Origin: Chloroflexota bacterium
GTDB taxonomy: Bacteria > Chloroflexota > Anaerolineae > J102
NCBI GenBank assembly: GCA_029782215.1
Contig: JAKOVD010000032.1
Location: 186,001-250,000, forward strand
DNA: 64,000 nucleotides
Reading direction: 5' to 3'
The position numbers and the translations under genes were made by a program. This document shows, piece after piece, positions 33,001-41,993 of the stretch; the stretch's first letter is position 1, and each line of letters begins with the position of its first letter. The notes below the pieces were generated by a model that saw only the letters and a list, made by a program, of their open reading frames with translations, had not been told where the DNA came from and searched no databases.

Positions 33001-33181
33001 GTACATCGACAACAATGGTGGCAACGGCATCAGCTACTATTATTACTATATCACCTTCAAGCCAAGCGGCCTGGAATCCCCGGGCGGGTCCCCGGCGAAA
33101 GAGCGGGACGGCTTCTCCGACGACCCCGTGATGGGGCCACGGAGCGGCTCACACGGGCAGCAGTTGCCCGGCGCCAGGTGA
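30098..33181 (+). CDS. Secreted SBBP beta-propeller repeat protein
   Basis: 1027 aa. Signal peptide at 1-30, with GGAGG six bases before the ATG at 30098. Residues about 35-270 form an N-terminal domain that typically precedes SBBP repeats (VENAGQWPGAARYQVWG, then VNYLLGADPSRWR, VRYVDLYPGIDLV). From about 280 to 725 follow seven repeats of 65 residues, each with VDASGRAYVAG and FPTTAGAFDRSFNG, the SBBP (seven-bladed) pattern. A Thr/Pro linker containing HLPVVRRNY comes next, then a Carboxypeptidase-D-like beta sandwich (about 785-865) and an Ig-like end. Probably cell-surface; partner unknown. Confidence 0.85.
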   Translation: MRARCSFSVLVVLVVLVLIAGFGVASGGSRPAAPAAQSSADLAAADVRSPVLVVENAGQWPGAARYQVWGGPAGPMWLADDAIWLTVLTKTDGQAEAGPPEEGQAPGKHHGLAAAGHSPAAPSLGAHVRISFTGANPHPLMEPVQRLDTKVNYLLGADPSRWRQAVPVWGGVRYVDLYPGIDLVIGGEAGNGSPFWALEAGEGADTSAVRLSIEGADAVVADGALVRLAAGGGEIGLPLIAANFSYAVNGALVDGRAQAIAAQDESQHWTPADNPAELVYSSYVGGYGYDSAHDTAVDASGRIYLAGRTESNNFPATAGAFDRSLGGEADAFAMRWEASGNGLEYATFLGGADEDGGNRVAVDASGRAYVAGFTGSSDFPTTAGAFDRSFNGVYDNFIVRLNAGGGSLDFATFLGGSGDETTYGIATDASGRAYVTGRTESGNFPTTAGAFDRSLSGDQDAFVARVNASGSALEYAAFMGGSDEEEGTSITVDATGRAYVTGATASDDFPTTAGAYDRSFNGVWDAFVVRVSANGGSLEYATLLGGSEDEDCSGIVVDTSGRAYLAGETESSDFPTTAGVYDRSFNGDYDAFIARLNAGGGALEFATFLGGSGDDDGYGVDIDASGRVYVTGYAESSNFPTTAGAYDRSYNGGGDVFVARLDAGGAVLQYATFLGGNGEDSPENVVATADGRTLVVGRTESSNFPTTAGAFDRSYEGAGDAFLVKLALGSASAPTATPTTQPHSHLPVVRRNYHPSAGQTRTPTATPTRAATASRTPTPTRTRTPTQTQSRVIDVYGRVKAGGQPVKGIRLILWFHNGASWSILGSPMSTDAAGNYRFSSVPSLTAGQKYVVEYRNARDGNPDNRQHVWRWTSFAITTTIANASVAGGDFDIAGVEMTSPGSGATVTLPRTFTWQTRPATPGDSYSFHLHDPADDDPVYTIGVGSKGSYELASLPAGFDFGTTYGWLVYIDNNGGNGISYYYYYITFKPSGLESPGGSPAKERDGFSDDPVMGPRSGSHGQQLPGAR
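30934..32283 (+). repeat. Seven tandem 195-bp coding repeats
   Basis: The phrase encoding DRS(F/L/Y) recurs near 31061, 31256, 31451, 31646, 31841, 32036 and 32231, a strict 195-bp period. DNA identity between neighbouring units is high, so copy number could vary by recombination. Confidence 0.8.
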
Positions 33182-33189
33182 GCGTGGGT

Positions 33190-34467
33190 TCAGTGTGGTT
33201 CCCACTTCGCCAGCAGCGCATCCAGGTCGGAGGGCTGGCGAATCCCGCGCACGGCGGTCAGGAAGGTCGCCAGGTCCGGCATCAGCTTGCGCAGGGTTTG
33301 CAGCTTGGGGCCGATGGGGTCGGACGAGGCGGCGCCGGTAGCATAGGAACCGTGAAAGGCAAAGAACGCCTGGTTGAGCTTGCGCAGCACATAGCCATTC
33401 TTGACGAACTCCTGCCGGCGCTGCTCCATGTACTGCTCGGCTTCGTCGACTTTGCCCTGGGCAAGCAGCTCATCCACGTGCAGCCTGGTGCGGTGCATCT
33501 CCGTCCGGAAATCGAAGTGATCAGGGTCGGGCGGGGGCAGCGTTTCCTGGCTGCCGGGCGGTGGGGGCGGCGGCGGATAGGGAATGCCGTAGAGGTCGTG
33601 CGCCAACTTCTGCCCGACCTCTTCGCCCACAATCGTCGCCACCGTTTCATTGATGGTGTTCATGCCGGGGCTGTCGAACATGTGCTGACCCAGGGGATGG
33701 AACACCAGGTAGTTGTGGACCCACTCGTGGGCGATGGTCTCCAGGATCCAGGAGAGGTCGGCCTGGTCCATCACCAGGGTCGGCCAGGCGCCCAGGCCTC
33801 CCAGGCCCTCCACCAGCGTGGAGCGATCAAAACGCTCCGCCACGCGCTTCTCGATCGCCTCGATCTGGGTCATGTCCAGGTCGGGCTGCAGGTAGGTGCT
33901 GGCCTCGAGCTCGATACGATCGCGCGGGGAGACGACAAGGTAGTTCGGGGGTGAGATGAAGTTGAACCGCAGCGGCGGAAACACGATCCCGGCCGTGGTC
34001 AAGCCGGCGCCCGCCAGCCCCTCGCGCACCTGGCCTTCGAGAATCGCCTCCACCTCGGGGCGGATGCTCGCCTGCAGGTCACGCAGGTCTGCAAGGCGAA
34101 CGCGCAGCCCGGCGCTGGCTTCGTCGGCATTGGTCACAGCGGGGTCGGCGTAGATGCGGTTGACCTGGCCCTGGAGCTGGCGAATCACCTCGGCCCGCTG
34201 CTGGTACTGCTGGACCAACTGCCGCTGCTCGCCGGTCGACAGCCGCACGCCGGGACGCCGCACCAGGTCGGCGACCTTGGCGGCAATCGCGCTCACTTCG
34301 TAGCGAACCAGATCAAAGCGGGCGTCAGCGACGGCCCCCACCACCTCACGCTGGATGGGCGTGTCGCGCTGGAAGCGCTGCCAGGTGGCGGCGCCCACCA
34401 CGCCCACGCCGGCCAGGGTCGCAACGACCACCACCACCGCGATGATCAGAAGCCTGCGTTGTGTCAT
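33190..34467 (-). CDS. Membrane-anchored HExxH metallopeptidase, family unrecognised
   Basis: 425 aa. One N-terminal transmembrane segment (about 5-28), then a helical region (about 40-150) and a zinc site HEWVH (H247, E248, H251). A downstream Glu in TINETVATIVGEEVGQ (E274, or E282/E283) is the likely third ligand, which would make it a gluzincin. A Pro-rich loop (PYPPPPPPPGSQ) and an HRTRLHVDELLAQGKVDEAEQYMEQRR helix follow. The catalytic domain would be outside the membrane. It converges on the SBBP gene with eight bases between stops. I do not recognise a named family. Confidence 0.7.
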   Translation of the reverse strand: MTQRRLLIIAVVVVVATLAGVGVVGAATWQRFQRDTPIQREVVGAVADARFDLVRYEVSAIAAKVADLVRRPGVRLSTGEQRQLVQQYQQRAEVIRQLQGQVNRIYADPAVTNADEASAGLRVRLADLRDLQASIRPEVEAILEGQVREGLAGAGLTTAGIVFPPLRFNFISPPNYLVVSPRDRIELEASTYLQPDLDMTQIEAIEKRVAERFDRSTLVEGLGGLGAWPTLVMDQADLSWILETIAHEWVHNYLVFHPLGQHMFDSPGMNTINETVATIVGEEVGQKLAHDLYGIPYPPPPPPPGSQETLPPPDPDHFDFRTEMHRTRLHVDELLAQGKVDEAEQYMEQRRQEFVKNGYVLRKLNQAFFAFHGSYATGAASSDPIGPKLQTLRKLMPDLATFLTAVRGIRQPSDLDALLAKWEPH

Positions 34468-34484
34468 AGGTGTGGGAATGACGA

Positions 34485-34511
34485 CCGCCCCCGGCTGCTA
34501 GCCGGGGGCGG
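34485..34511 (-). terminator. 12-bp GC hairpin between citrate synthase and peptidase genes
   Basis: Perfect CCGCCCCCGGCT / AGCCGGGGGCGG with a 3-base loop after the gltA stop. No U-tract, so it may only protect or attenuate the gltA message. Confidence 0.45.
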
Positions 34512-34540
34512 CGAGGAAGGGCAAGGGAAAGACGGGTGCG

Positions 34541-35830
34541 TCAGGAACGGCTGTCCATGTCTACGTAGTCGCGCTCGTCGGCCCCCAGGTAGATCTGGCG
34601 CGGGCGCGCGATCTTCTGGTCGCCGTCGAGCAGCATCTCGCGCCACTGCGCAATCCAGCCGACGGTGCGAGGAATGGCGAACATGACCGTGAACATGGTG
34701 GTGGGCAGCCCCAGGGCCTCATAGATGATGCCGCTGTAGAAGTCCACGTTCGGGTAGAGCTTGCGCGACACGAAGTAGTCATCTTCGAGGGCGATGCGCT
34801 CCATCTCCAGAGCAATGTCAAGAAGAGGATTGCGGCCGGTCACCTCGAACACATCGTGCGCCGTCTGCTTGATGATGACGCCGCGCGGGTCGAAGTTCTT
34901 GTAAACGCGGTGGCCAAAGCCCATGAGACGCCTTTCGCCTCGCTTCACGCTGGCGATGAACTCAGGGACGTTCTTGACGTCGCCGATCTCCGAGAGCATG
35001 CGCACGACCGCTTCATTGGCGCCGCCGTGGCGCGGTCCATACAGGGCCGCCGCCGCCGCCGCCACCGAGACATAGGGATCGGGCAGCGAGCTGCCCACCA
35101 TGCGCATGGTGCTGGTGGAGCAGTTCTGCTCGTGATCGGCGTGCAGGATGAAGAGGACGTCGAGTGCGCGCTCCAGGATGGGGTTCGGGCGGTACTTCTG
35201 TTCCGTCATCTTGAACATCATGCCCAAGAAGTTGCCGCAGTAGGACAGATCGTTGTCCGGATAGACGTAGGGCAGGCCCATGGCATGGCGATAGGCATAG
35301 GCAGCGATGGTCGGGATCTTGGACAGCAAACGCCTGGTCTGCAGTTCCACTGAGACGTGATCGTTGACGTTGCGCGCTTCGGGGTAGAACGTTGAGAGGG
35401 CAGCGATCGTGCTGATGAGCACGCCCATGGGATGGGCATCGTAGCGAAAGCCATCCAGCAGGGTGCGCACGTTTTCGTGCACCATGGTATGGTGCGTGAT
35501 GTCGTAGACCCACTGATCGAGCTGGCTCTGATTGGGCAGCTCCCCGTACAGGATCAGGTAGGCCACCTCGAGGAAGGTCGAGCGCTCCGCCAGTTGTTCG
35601 ATGGGGTACCCCCGATAACGGAGAATGCCCTTGTTGCCGTCGATGTAGGTGATCGTGCTGCGGCAGGAGGCGGTGTTCAGATAGGATGGATCATAGCTCA
35701 TCAAGCCAAAGTCACCGGCGTCCACCTTGATCTGGCGCAATTCCATGGCATTGATCGTGCCGTCGGAAATTGGCAGGTCGTAAGTGGCCCCGGTGCGATT
35801 GTCGATAACGGTAAGGCTATCGTTTGTCAT
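34541..35830 (-). CDS. gltA: Citrate synthase
   Basis: 429 aa. Condenses oxaloacetate and acetyl-CoA at entry to the TCA cycle. The catalytic residues lie in HADHEQNCSTSTMRMVGSS (first His pair), GFGHRVYKNFDPR (second His and following Asp) and FAIPRTVGWIAQWRE near the end. The N-terminal extension (SLTVIDNRTGATYDLPISDGTI) is the form seen in the hexameric type II enzyme. It stands alone, with its own extended -10 promoter and palindrome upstream. Confidence 0.95.
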   Translation of the reverse strand: MTNDSLTVIDNRTGATYDLPISDGTINAMELRQIKVDAGDFGLMSYDPSYLNTASCRSTITYIDGNKGILRYRGYPIEQLAERSTFLEVAYLILYGELPNQSQLDQWVYDITHHTMVHENVRTLLDGFRYDAHPMGVLISTIAALSTFYPEARNVNDHVSVELQTRRLLSKIPTIAAYAYRHAMGLPYVYPDNDLSYCGNFLGMMFKMTEQKYRPNPILERALDVLFILHADHEQNCSTSTMRMVGSSLPDPYVSVAAAAAALYGPRHGGANEAVVRMLSEIGDVKNVPEFIASVKRGERRLMGFGHRVYKNFDPRGVIIKQTAHDVFEVTGRNPLLDIALEMERIALEDDYFVSRKLYPNVDFYSGIIYEALGLPTTMFTVMFAIPRTVGWIAQWREMLLDGDQKIARPRQIYLGADERDYVDMDSRS

Positions 35831-35898
35831 TGCGCTTCCTCTCGTCCGTGGAATGATACGGCACCTGAATTCTTCATGCCTGAAAGAGTCATCATCTT

Positions 35899-35935
35899 TG
35901 GCCTACATAGGCCAGGAAATGGGCGTATTTTAGCA
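35899..35935 (-). promoter_or_regulatory. gltA promoter with TGGCCTACATAGGCCA palindrome
   Basis: Minus-strand TGC-TAAAAT (35935-35927) is an extended -10 box. A perfect 7+7 palindrome with a CA centre (35899-35914) covers about +7 to +22, a position suited to repression. It is 69 bases before the ATG. Confidence 0.55.
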
Positions 35936-35998
35936 CATTGTGGGCAAAAGGCGGAGTGCCTAACTTCCCATTGCCATCCCAACCTGGCAGGCAGTCAT

Positions 35999-36036
35999 AA
36001 ACAAAGCGCCCCAACCCGGGTGGTGGGTTGGGGCGC
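35999..36036 (-). terminator. Terminator of tRNA-Glu
   Basis: Minus-strand stem GCGCCCCAACCC / GGGTTGGGGCGC (36006-36017 and 36025-36036) followed by TTTGTTT. Confidence 0.85.
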
Positions 36037-36042
36037 CAGGTG

Positions 36043-36118
36043 TGGCGGCCCATACGGGGTTCGAACCCGTGTCTCAGCCTTGAGAGGGCTACATCCTAGG
36101 CCACTAGACGAATGGGCC
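36043..36118 (-). tRNA. tRNA-Glu (anticodon CTC)
   Basis: Acceptor GGCCCAT/ATGGGCC, anticodon loop CTCTCAA, T-arm ACGGGTTCGAACCCGT, discriminator G and an encoded CCA (36045-36043). Its own terminator follows. Confidence 0.93.
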
Positions 36119-36217
36119 ACAGCCAATGCGGAAAGGATTATAGCGAGCGTGCTGGCGCCTGTCAAAGCCGGAAGGCATGTCCTTTTTGTCTGGCGGTTTC
36201 CCGCCCACCTGTCACTA

Positions 36218-36226
36218 TGCTACAAT
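36218..36226 (+). promoter_or_regulatory. Extended -10 promoter for the LPG-synthase-like gene
   Basis: TGCTACAAT, TG extension plus hexamer 36221-36226, 43 bases before the GTG start. No clear -35. Confidence 0.4.
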
Positions 36227-36268
36227 GCGTCCTCGTTACCTCCTATTATCAGGTCAAGCAAAGCTCGC

Positions 36269-37273
36269 GTGAAACGTATTCTGTCGTGGATCGGCCTGGT
36301 CATCAGCGCTCTCCTTCTCTATCTGGCGCTGCGTGGTCTCCAGTTAGCCGACGTTTGGGCCAGCCTGCGCACAGCCAGGTATTACTGGATTCTGCCCGGC
36401 ATCGTCATCTACTTCTTTGGCGTGTGGGCGCGCACCTGGCGATGGCATTACATGCTGCGGCCCTTCAAGTCCGTCCCGCTCGTGCGCCTCTTTCCGGTGG
36501 TGTGCATTGGCTATGCCGGCAACAACATCTATCCGGCCCGCGTGGGAGAGGTGATCCGCTCCTTTGTGCTCAAGAAGACAGAAGACATACCCATGAGCGG
36601 CAGCCTGCCCACGGTGTTTGTCGAGCGCATCTTCGACGGCCTGGTGATGCTGATGTTCGTCTTCATCGCCCTGCCCTTTGCGCCGAACATGCCGGCCGTC
36701 TACCGGAACTGGGTGATCGGCTTCAGCATCCTCTTCGGCGTCGCCCTGGCCGTCTTCATTGCCGTTGCCGCCCGCCCGGCCCGGGCCAAGGTGCCCTACC
36801 AGTGGGCTGTGCAGAAGGTCCTGCCGGAGCGCCTGCACGGCAAGATGGATGGCTTCTACGACCGTTTCATGATGGGCCTCTCTTCGCTGACGCGCGGGCG
36901 CGACGTGATCATGATCTTCGCCACGTCAGTCGTGATCTGGCTGGCCGAAACCATGAAGTACTGGTTCGTCATGCACGCCTTCGACTTCCACGTCAGCTTC
37001 CTGGTGCTGATGCTGATGAACGGCATCGTCAACCTCTTTACGACCTTGCCGGCGGCGCCCGGCTACATCGGCACCTTCGACGCCCCCGGCATCAAGATCC
37101 TGCAGGTGGTAGGGGGCGTGCCAGGGGAAATCGCCGCCGCCTACACGCTTACCCTCCATGCCGCACTCTGGGTGCCCATCACTCTCCTGGGCATCTGGTA
37201 CTTCTACCGCCAGCAATTGCATTGGTCGGACTTTCAGGCAGCCGCCGATGCGGCCGCCCTGGGTGAAGGCTGA
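36269..37273 (+). CDS. Lysylphosphatidylglycerol-synthase-like transmembrane (UPF0104) protein
   Basis: 334 aa. Eight or so hydrophobic helices with family features RTWRWHYMLRP, GYAGNNIYPARVGEVIRSFVLKK and LPAAPGYIGTFDAPGI. Proteins of this fold flip or act on lipids in the cytoplasmic membrane; the aminoacyl-transferase domain of MprF is absent. The GTG at 36269 begins the basic MT-like start (VKRILSWIG). It precedes ugd by 30 bases, suggesting an envelope or polysaccharide context. Confidence 0.82.
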   Translation: MKRILSWIGLVISALLLYLALRGLQLADVWASLRTARYYWILPGIVIYFFGVWARTWRWHYMLRPFKSVPLVRLFPVVCIGYAGNNIYPARVGEVIRSFVLKKTEDIPMSGSLPTVFVERIFDGLVMLMFVFIALPFAPNMPAVYRNWVIGFSILFGVALAVFIAVAARPARAKVPYQWAVQKVLPERLHGKMDGFYDRFMMGLSSLTRGRDVIMIFATSVVIWLAETMKYWFVMHAFDFHVSFLVLMLMNGIVNLFTTLPAAPGYIGTFDAPGIKILQVVGGVPGEIAAAYTLTLHAALWVPITLLGIWYFYRQQLHWSDFQAAADAAALGEG

Positions 37274-37303
37274 CCCAACCACTTTGACAGAGGCATCCCC
37301 AAC

Positions 37304-38677
37304 ATGAAGACGATTTGCGTCCTGGGCGCCGGCTATGTCGGCCTCGTCACCGGCACCTGCTTCGCCGATCTCGGCAATGAAGTCGTGTGTCTTGACATCG
37401 ACAAGAACAAGATCGACGGCCTGAAGCAAGGCGAAGTGCCTATCTATGAGCCGGGCCTGGCCGAATTGATCACACGCAACATGCGGGCCGGCCGCCTGGA
37501 TTTCACGACCAGCTACGCCGAAGCCCTCGGCGCCGCCGAGTTCGTCTTCATCGCCGTGGGCACACCTTCAGGGGTGGATGGCGAGGCCGACCTGCAGTAC
37601 GTCCGCATGGCCGCCGAGACCATTGCCGACGTGATGGACCACCCCATGATCATCATCAACAAGTCCACCGTACCTGTAGGCACCGGCGACTGGGTGGCCG
37701 ACATCATTCGTAAACGCCAGAAGAGCCACGTGCCCTTCTGGGTCGTCTCCAATCCGGAGTTCCTGCGCGAGGGCTCGGCCATCCACGATTTCATGCACCC
37801 CGACCGCGTGGTGCTGGGATCGCTGCACCGGGAAGCCGCCGAGAAAGTGGCGCAGCTCCACCGGCCCCTGCAGGCGACCATCCAGATCACCGATCTGCGC
37901 ACGGCGGAGATGATCAAATACGCCTCCAATGCCTTCCTCGCCACGCGCATCAGCTTCATCAACGAGATCGCTACCATCTGTGAGCGTCTGGGCGCCGATG
38001 TCAAGGAGGTCGCCGTCGGCATGGGCCATGACAAGCGCATTGGCCCCCACTTCCTCGACGCCGGTCTCGGCTTCGGCGGCAGTTGTTTCCCCAAGGACGT
38101 GCGAGCCCTCGAGCACATGGCCCTGGTCCACGGCGCCCACCCGCAGCTCCTGCGGGCCGTCCTCGACATCAACCAGCACCAGCGCCACCAAATCGTGGTC
38201 AAGCTTCGCAGCCTGCTGGGCGGGCTTAACGAGCGCCGCCTGGGGCTGCTGGGCCTGTCCTTCAAGCCCAACACCGATGACATGCGCGAGGCGCCTTCGG
38301 TGGACATTGCCCGCCAGCTTCTGCGCGAGGGCGCCGAGGTGCAGGCTTTTGACCCGGTGTCGATGGGGGTGGCCAGTCGCATGGTGCCGGGACTGCGCCT
38401 GGTGGAGAGCGCCTATGAGGTGGCGGAAGGCGCGGACGCCCTTGTGCTCATCACCGAGTGGAACGAATTCCGCCATCTTGATATGGCCCGCATCAAGGAA
38501 GCCATGCGCGGCGATGTCCTGCTGGATGGCCGCAACATCTGGAACCCGCAGGAAATGATGGGGCTGGGTTTCCGCTACACCGGTGTGGGCCGGGCGGCCC
38601 ATCCCGCCGAGGACGGCGCCTGGATCAGCGCCACCGACTACAACGGCGCTGTGCTGAGGGCGAACGGCGGTTCATGA
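37304..38677 (+). CDS. ugd: UDP-glucose 6-dehydrogenase
   Basis: 457 aa. Oxidises UDP-glucose to UDP-glucuronate for polysaccharide synthesis. NAD site [15 protein letters not shown] at 7-21, substrate residues [11 protein letters not shown], catalytic Cys in [11 protein letters not shown] and the C-terminal domain start [16 protein letters not shown]. Its stop overlaps the M16 peptidase start by ATGA. Glycosyltransferase and sugar-phosphate transferase genes lie a few kb downstream. Confidence 0.95.
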   Translation: MKTICVLGAGYVGLVTGTCFADLGNEVVCLDIDKNKIDGLKQGEVPIYEPGLAELITRNMRAGRLDFTTSYAEALGAAEFVFIAVGTPSGVDGEADLQYVRMAAETIADVMDHPMIIINKSTVPVGTGDWVADIIRKRQKSHVPFWVVSNPEFLREGSAIHDFMHPDRVVLGSLHREAAEKVAQLHRPLQATIQITDLRTAEMIKYASNAFLATRISFINEIATICERLGADVKEVAVGMGHDKRIGPHFLDAGLGFGGSCFPKDVRALEHMALVHGAHPQLLRAVLDINQHQRHQIVVKLRSLLGGLNERRLGLLGLSFKPNTDDMREAPSVDIARQLLREGAEVQAFDPVSMGVASRMVPGLRLVESAYEVAEGADALVLITEWNEFRHLDMARIKEAMRGDVLLDGRNIWNPQEMMGLGFRYTGVGRAAHPAEDGAWISATDYNGAVLRANGGS

Positions 38678-39978
38678 CGGCCTCCCGCGAGAGCATCGCC
38701 GCCAACGTCCGCCGCACGCGCCTGGGCAATGGACTTACCGTGCTCACGCGCGAAGTGCACAGCGCGCCCGTCGTCAGCTTTTGGCTGTGGTACCGGGTCG
38801 GCAGCCGCAACGAACACCCCGGCTTGACCGGTCTCTCGCACTGGGTGGAGCACATGCTTTTCAAGGGCACACCCACCTTTCCGCAGGGCGACTTTGACCG
38901 CCTGGTGCAGCGCGAGGGGGGCTACTTCAACGGCATGACCTGGCTGGACTGGACCACCTATTACGAGACCCTGCCCAGCGACCGCATCGACCTGGCCCTG
39001 CGCATGGAAGCCGACCGGATGGTCAATTCCCTGTTCGACCCCGGCGAGACCGAGAGCGAGCGCACGGTCATCATCTCCGAGCGTGAGGGCAACGAGAATC
39101 GCCCCACCTATCTGCTGGCAGAACAGGTGCAGGCACTCAGCTTTCAGGCTCATCCCTACCATCACATGGTCATCGGCTGGAAAGAGGACCTGCGCACGAT
39201 CACGCGCGACGATCTCTACCGCCACTACCGCAACTACTATGCGCCGAACAATGCGATTGTCGTCGCCGTCGGCGATTTCGAAACGGGCGCCATGCTGGAG
39301 CGCATCGAGGCGCTGTACGGTGACTTACCGGCGGCCCCGGAGACGCCCGCCTTCCGCATCCAGGAACCACCAGGGCGCGGTGAGCGCCGCATCCGCATGT
39401 CCGGGCCGAGCGGCGCCGCTTATCTCACCATCAGCCACCGGGCGCCGTCCGCGTCCCACCCCGACTTCTTCCCGCTGGTGGTGGCAGACGCCATTCTCGG
39501 CGGCGCCAAGGGCATGCCTCCCTTCGGCGGGGCGCCCTTGGGACGGTCAGCGCGGCTCTATCGCGCCCTGGTCAATACCGGCCTGGCCGTGAGCGTCAGC
39601 TCGTCGATGGGCGCCACCATCGACCCCTACCAATTCGCCATCTCCGCCACAGCGCACCCGCAGCATCCCCTGGACGAGGTCGAAACGGCGATACTGGCCG
39701 AGATCGACCGCCTGCAGAACCAGCTCGTGAGTCCCGAAGAGTTAGCCAAGGCGATCAAGGGCGCCACCGCCCAGTTTGTCTACGGCAGCGAGAGTGTGAC
39801 CAACCAGGCGCTGTGGCTGGGCTTCAGCGAGGTGGTCGCTTCCACGGGCTGGCTGGCTGCCTTCCTGGATCGGCTGGCTGCCGTGACGGCAGAGGATGTC
39901 CAGCGCGTGGCGTCCGCCTACCTGGACGCCCGGCACCGCGTGGTGGGTTGGTACGAGCCCGACGGAGGGAGCCGCTGA
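38674..39978 (+). CDS. M16 zinc peptidase, catalytic subunit
   Basis: 434 aa. Inverted zinc motif HxxEH at H56, E59, H60 ([12 protein letters not shown]), with the distal Glu in the [10 protein letters not shown] helix. Insulysin/processing-peptidase fold. Coupled by TGATG to a second M16 gene without the zinc motif; such pairs form heterodimers in which one subunit cuts and the other helps bind substrate. Start overlaps the ugd stop. Confidence 0.92.
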   Translation: MTASRESIAANVRRTRLGNGLTVLTREVHSAPVVSFWLWYRVGSRNEHPGLTGLSHWVEHMLFKGTPTFPQGDFDRLVQREGGYFNGMTWLDWTTYYETLPSDRIDLALRMEADRMVNSLFDPGETESERTVIISEREGNENRPTYLLAEQVQALSFQAHPYHHMVIGWKEDLRTITRDDLYRHYRNYYAPNNAIVVAVGDFETGAMLERIEALYGDLPAAPETPAFRIQEPPGRGERRIRMSGPSGAAYLTISHRAPSASHPDFFPLVVADAILGGAKGMPPFGGAPLGRSARLYRALVNTGLAVSVSSSMGATIDPYQFAISATAHPQHPLDEVETAILAEIDRLQNQLVSPEELAKAIKGATAQFVYGSESVTNQALWLGFSEVVASTGWLAAFLDRLAAVTAEDVQRVASAYLDARHRVVGWYEPDGGSR

Positions 39979-41246
39979 TGGCCAGTCTGCCTGCCTCCGT
40001 CAACATCACCAGCACCACCCTGAGCAACGGTCTGGCGGCGCTCATCTACGAGAACCATGCCAGCCCCACTGTCGTCGTCGAGGGCTATCTGCCCGGCGGT
40101 TCGCTGGCCGAACCGGCGGCGCAGGCAGGGCTGGCCAACCTCACCGCCTCCTTGCTGCGCCGGGGGACAGCCCACCGCAGCTTCGACGCCATCAACCAGG
40201 CCGTCGAGATGGCAGGCGCCAGCTTCGGCTTTGGCTGCGGGCGCCACGTCACCTCCTTCGACGCCAAATGCCTGCCTGAGGACACCGACCTGGTCTTCGA
40301 CCTGCTAGCGGAGAGCCTGGCCGGACCAGCCTTCGCCGAGGACCAGTTTGCCCAGATCCAGGCGCAGATACTGACCGGCATTCAGGAGCGCAAGCACAAT
40401 CCCCGGGCCATGGCCGCGCTGGCGTTTCGGGAGATGCTCTTTGGCGACCACCCCTACGGACGCTCCCTTTCCGGCTACGAAGAAACCGTCGCCGGCCTCG
40501 GCCCCGATGATGTCCCGGCCTTCTACCGGCGGACGACCGGCCCTGCCGGGGGCATCGTCGTGGTAGTGGGGGCCGTCCAGACCGGGGAGATCCTGGCCCG
40601 GCTGGAGCGCACACTGGGAGCCTGGCAGCGGCCCGAAGCCAAGACGCCCGATGACGCGCCCCCGGCAAGCTTCCCCCAGGCCACCGTCAGCCGCTCTATC
40701 GCCATGCCGGGCAAGAGCCAAAGCGACATCGTCGCCGGTTGGGCCGGCATCCCCCGGCGCCACCCTGACTATCTGCCCGTGCTCCTGGCCAACGCCATTC
40801 TCGGCCAGTTTGGCATGGGGGGCCGTCTGGGCGCGAACGTCCGCGAGAAGCAGGGCATGGCTTATTACGCCTACACCAGCGTGGAAACGAACAGGGACTA
40901 CGGCACCTGGTCGGCCTCCGCAGGCGTCAACCCCGCCAACGTGGCCCAGACCCTTGCCACCCTCAACGACGAGATCGAGCGCATCGTTCAGGAGCCTGTC
41001 ACCGCCGATGAGCTGGCCGATGTGCAGGCCAACCTGACCGGCTCGCTGCCGCTGCGCCTGGAAACCAACGGCGGCATCGCCAGCACCTTGCTGGACATGG
41101 CCTGGTATGACCTGGGGCTGGACTACCTGCTCACCTATCCGGCAGAGGTGCGGGCGGTGACCCGCGAGGACGTCCTGCGCGTCGCCCAAACCTACCTGCA
41201 CGCCGACCGGAAGGTCATTGCGGTGGCCGGGCCAGACGGGAAATGA
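39978..41246 (+). CDS. M16 peptidase-like, non-catalytic partner
   Basis: 422 aa. Same two-domain M16 fold (TTLSNGLAALIYENHASPTVVVEGYLPGGSL), but the HxxEH position reads GLANLTASLLRRG, so no zinc is expected. The R/Y pair used for substrate binding is kept in GMGGRLGANVREKQGMAYYAYT. The ATG at 39978 overlaps the upstream stop. Likely heterodimer with the preceding peptidase. Confidence 0.9.
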   Translation: MASLPASVNITSTTLSNGLAALIYENHASPTVVVEGYLPGGSLAEPAAQAGLANLTASLLRRGTAHRSFDAINQAVEMAGASFGFGCGRHVTSFDAKCLPEDTDLVFDLLAESLAGPAFAEDQFAQIQAQILTGIQERKHNPRAMAALAFREMLFGDHPYGRSLSGYEETVAGLGPDDVPAFYRRTTGPAGGIVVVVGAVQTGEILARLERTLGAWQRPEAKTPDDAPPASFPQATVSRSIAMPGKSQSDIVAGWAGIPRRHPDYLPVLLANAILGQFGMGGRLGANVREKQGMAYYAYTSVETNRDYGTWSASAGVNPANVAQTLATLNDEIERIVQEPVTADELADVQANLTGSLPLRLETNGGIASTLLDMAWYDLGLDYLLTYPAEVRAVTREDVLRVAQTYLHADRKVIAVAGPDGK

Positions 41247-41250
41247 ACGG

Positions 41251-41300
41251 CCTACGCATTACGCATCACATATCACGTACTGCGTAATGCGTACTGCGTA
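41251..41300 (+). repeat. ACGCATTACGCA-type degenerate repeat
   Basis: CTACGCATTACGCATCAC, ACGTACTGCGTAATGCG and ACTGCGTAAG units between the M16 partner and acpS. Related to 11150-11190 and 15841-15960. Confidence 0.6.
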
Positions 41301-41315
41301 AGGGATCGGGACGCG

Positions 41316-41672
41316 ATGCGAACGGGCGTTGACCTGATCGAGATCGAACGGTTCCAGGCGGTGCTGGAAGAACACGGCGACCGCTTCCTGGAACGCGTGT
41401 TCACGCCGCAGGAGCGCGAACGCTATGGCGGACGCCTGGGCTCGCTGGCGGCGCGCTGGGCGGCCAAGGAGGCCGTGGCCAAGGCGTTGGGCACGGGCAT
41501 CGGCGCCGTCGGCTGGAAGGACATCGAGGTTGTCGGCGATGACGAAGGCGCCCCGGTGCTGCACCTGCACGGCGCCGCCGCCGCCCGCGCCGCTGCCCTT
41601 GGCCTCACGGACTGGTCCATCAGCCTGTCGCACACGCACGAACACGCGATCGCGTTTGTGGTTGCCGGCTAG
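41316..41672 (+). CDS. acpS: Holo-[acyl-carrier-protein] synthase
   Basis: 118 aa, usual size. Transfers phosphopantetheine from CoA to acyl carrier protein. Magnesium and CoA residues are in GVDLIEIERF at the start and RWAAKEAVAKALGTG in the centre; the end has SISLSHTHEHAIAFVVA. No acyl carrier protein gene is nearby. Confidence 0.93.
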   Translation: MRTGVDLIEIERFQAVLEEHGDRFLERVFTPQERERYGGRLGSLAARWAAKEAVAKALGTGIGAVGWKDIEVVGDDEGAPVLHLHGAAAARAAALGLTDWSISLSHTHEHAIAFVVAG

Positions 41673-41993
41673 AAGTGGCAGGCGGCAGGTGGCCGTACGG
41701 GCGGTCCCCTCGTGGCCGCCCATTCCGAGCACCGACCGTGAGGGAGGTGTCGCGTGACGGGTGGCGGATGGCGGGTGACGACCTAGAGACCGCCGGGAGG
41801 CGGCACGAGCACATCGCCAGCCGGCGCCGGCTGGCGCTCGCGCGGCCGCCAATGCAAGAAACCCGACCCCCTCCCGCCGTGCCTCAGGAATTGGTTTCCC
41901 TCTCCGCAGCAAGTAGAATCCTTCGCAGGCTGAGCCCAAGGCCTGCTACCTGTCACCCGCCACCTTCAACCTTCAACCTGGAACCTGAACCTC
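41673..41993 (+). repeat. 321-base gap with degenerate repeats and one promoter
   Basis: Begins with GGCAGGCGGCAGGTGG and GACGGGTGGCGGATGGCGGGTGAC units, then GC-rich inverted stretches (CAGCCGGCGCCGGCTGGCG near 41818-41836). TTGGTT (41891-41896), 17 bases, TAGAAT (41914-41919) is a plausible promoter for the aminotransferase. TTCAACC repeats (41961-41980) run to the start codon. No gene seen. Confidence 0.55.

Noticed and set aside
35432..36268. The LPG-synthase-like frame stays open far upstream, covering gltA and tRNA-Glu in antisense.
   Set aside because: The upstream part is antisense to gltA and crosses a tRNA; the GTG at 36269 fits the family start.
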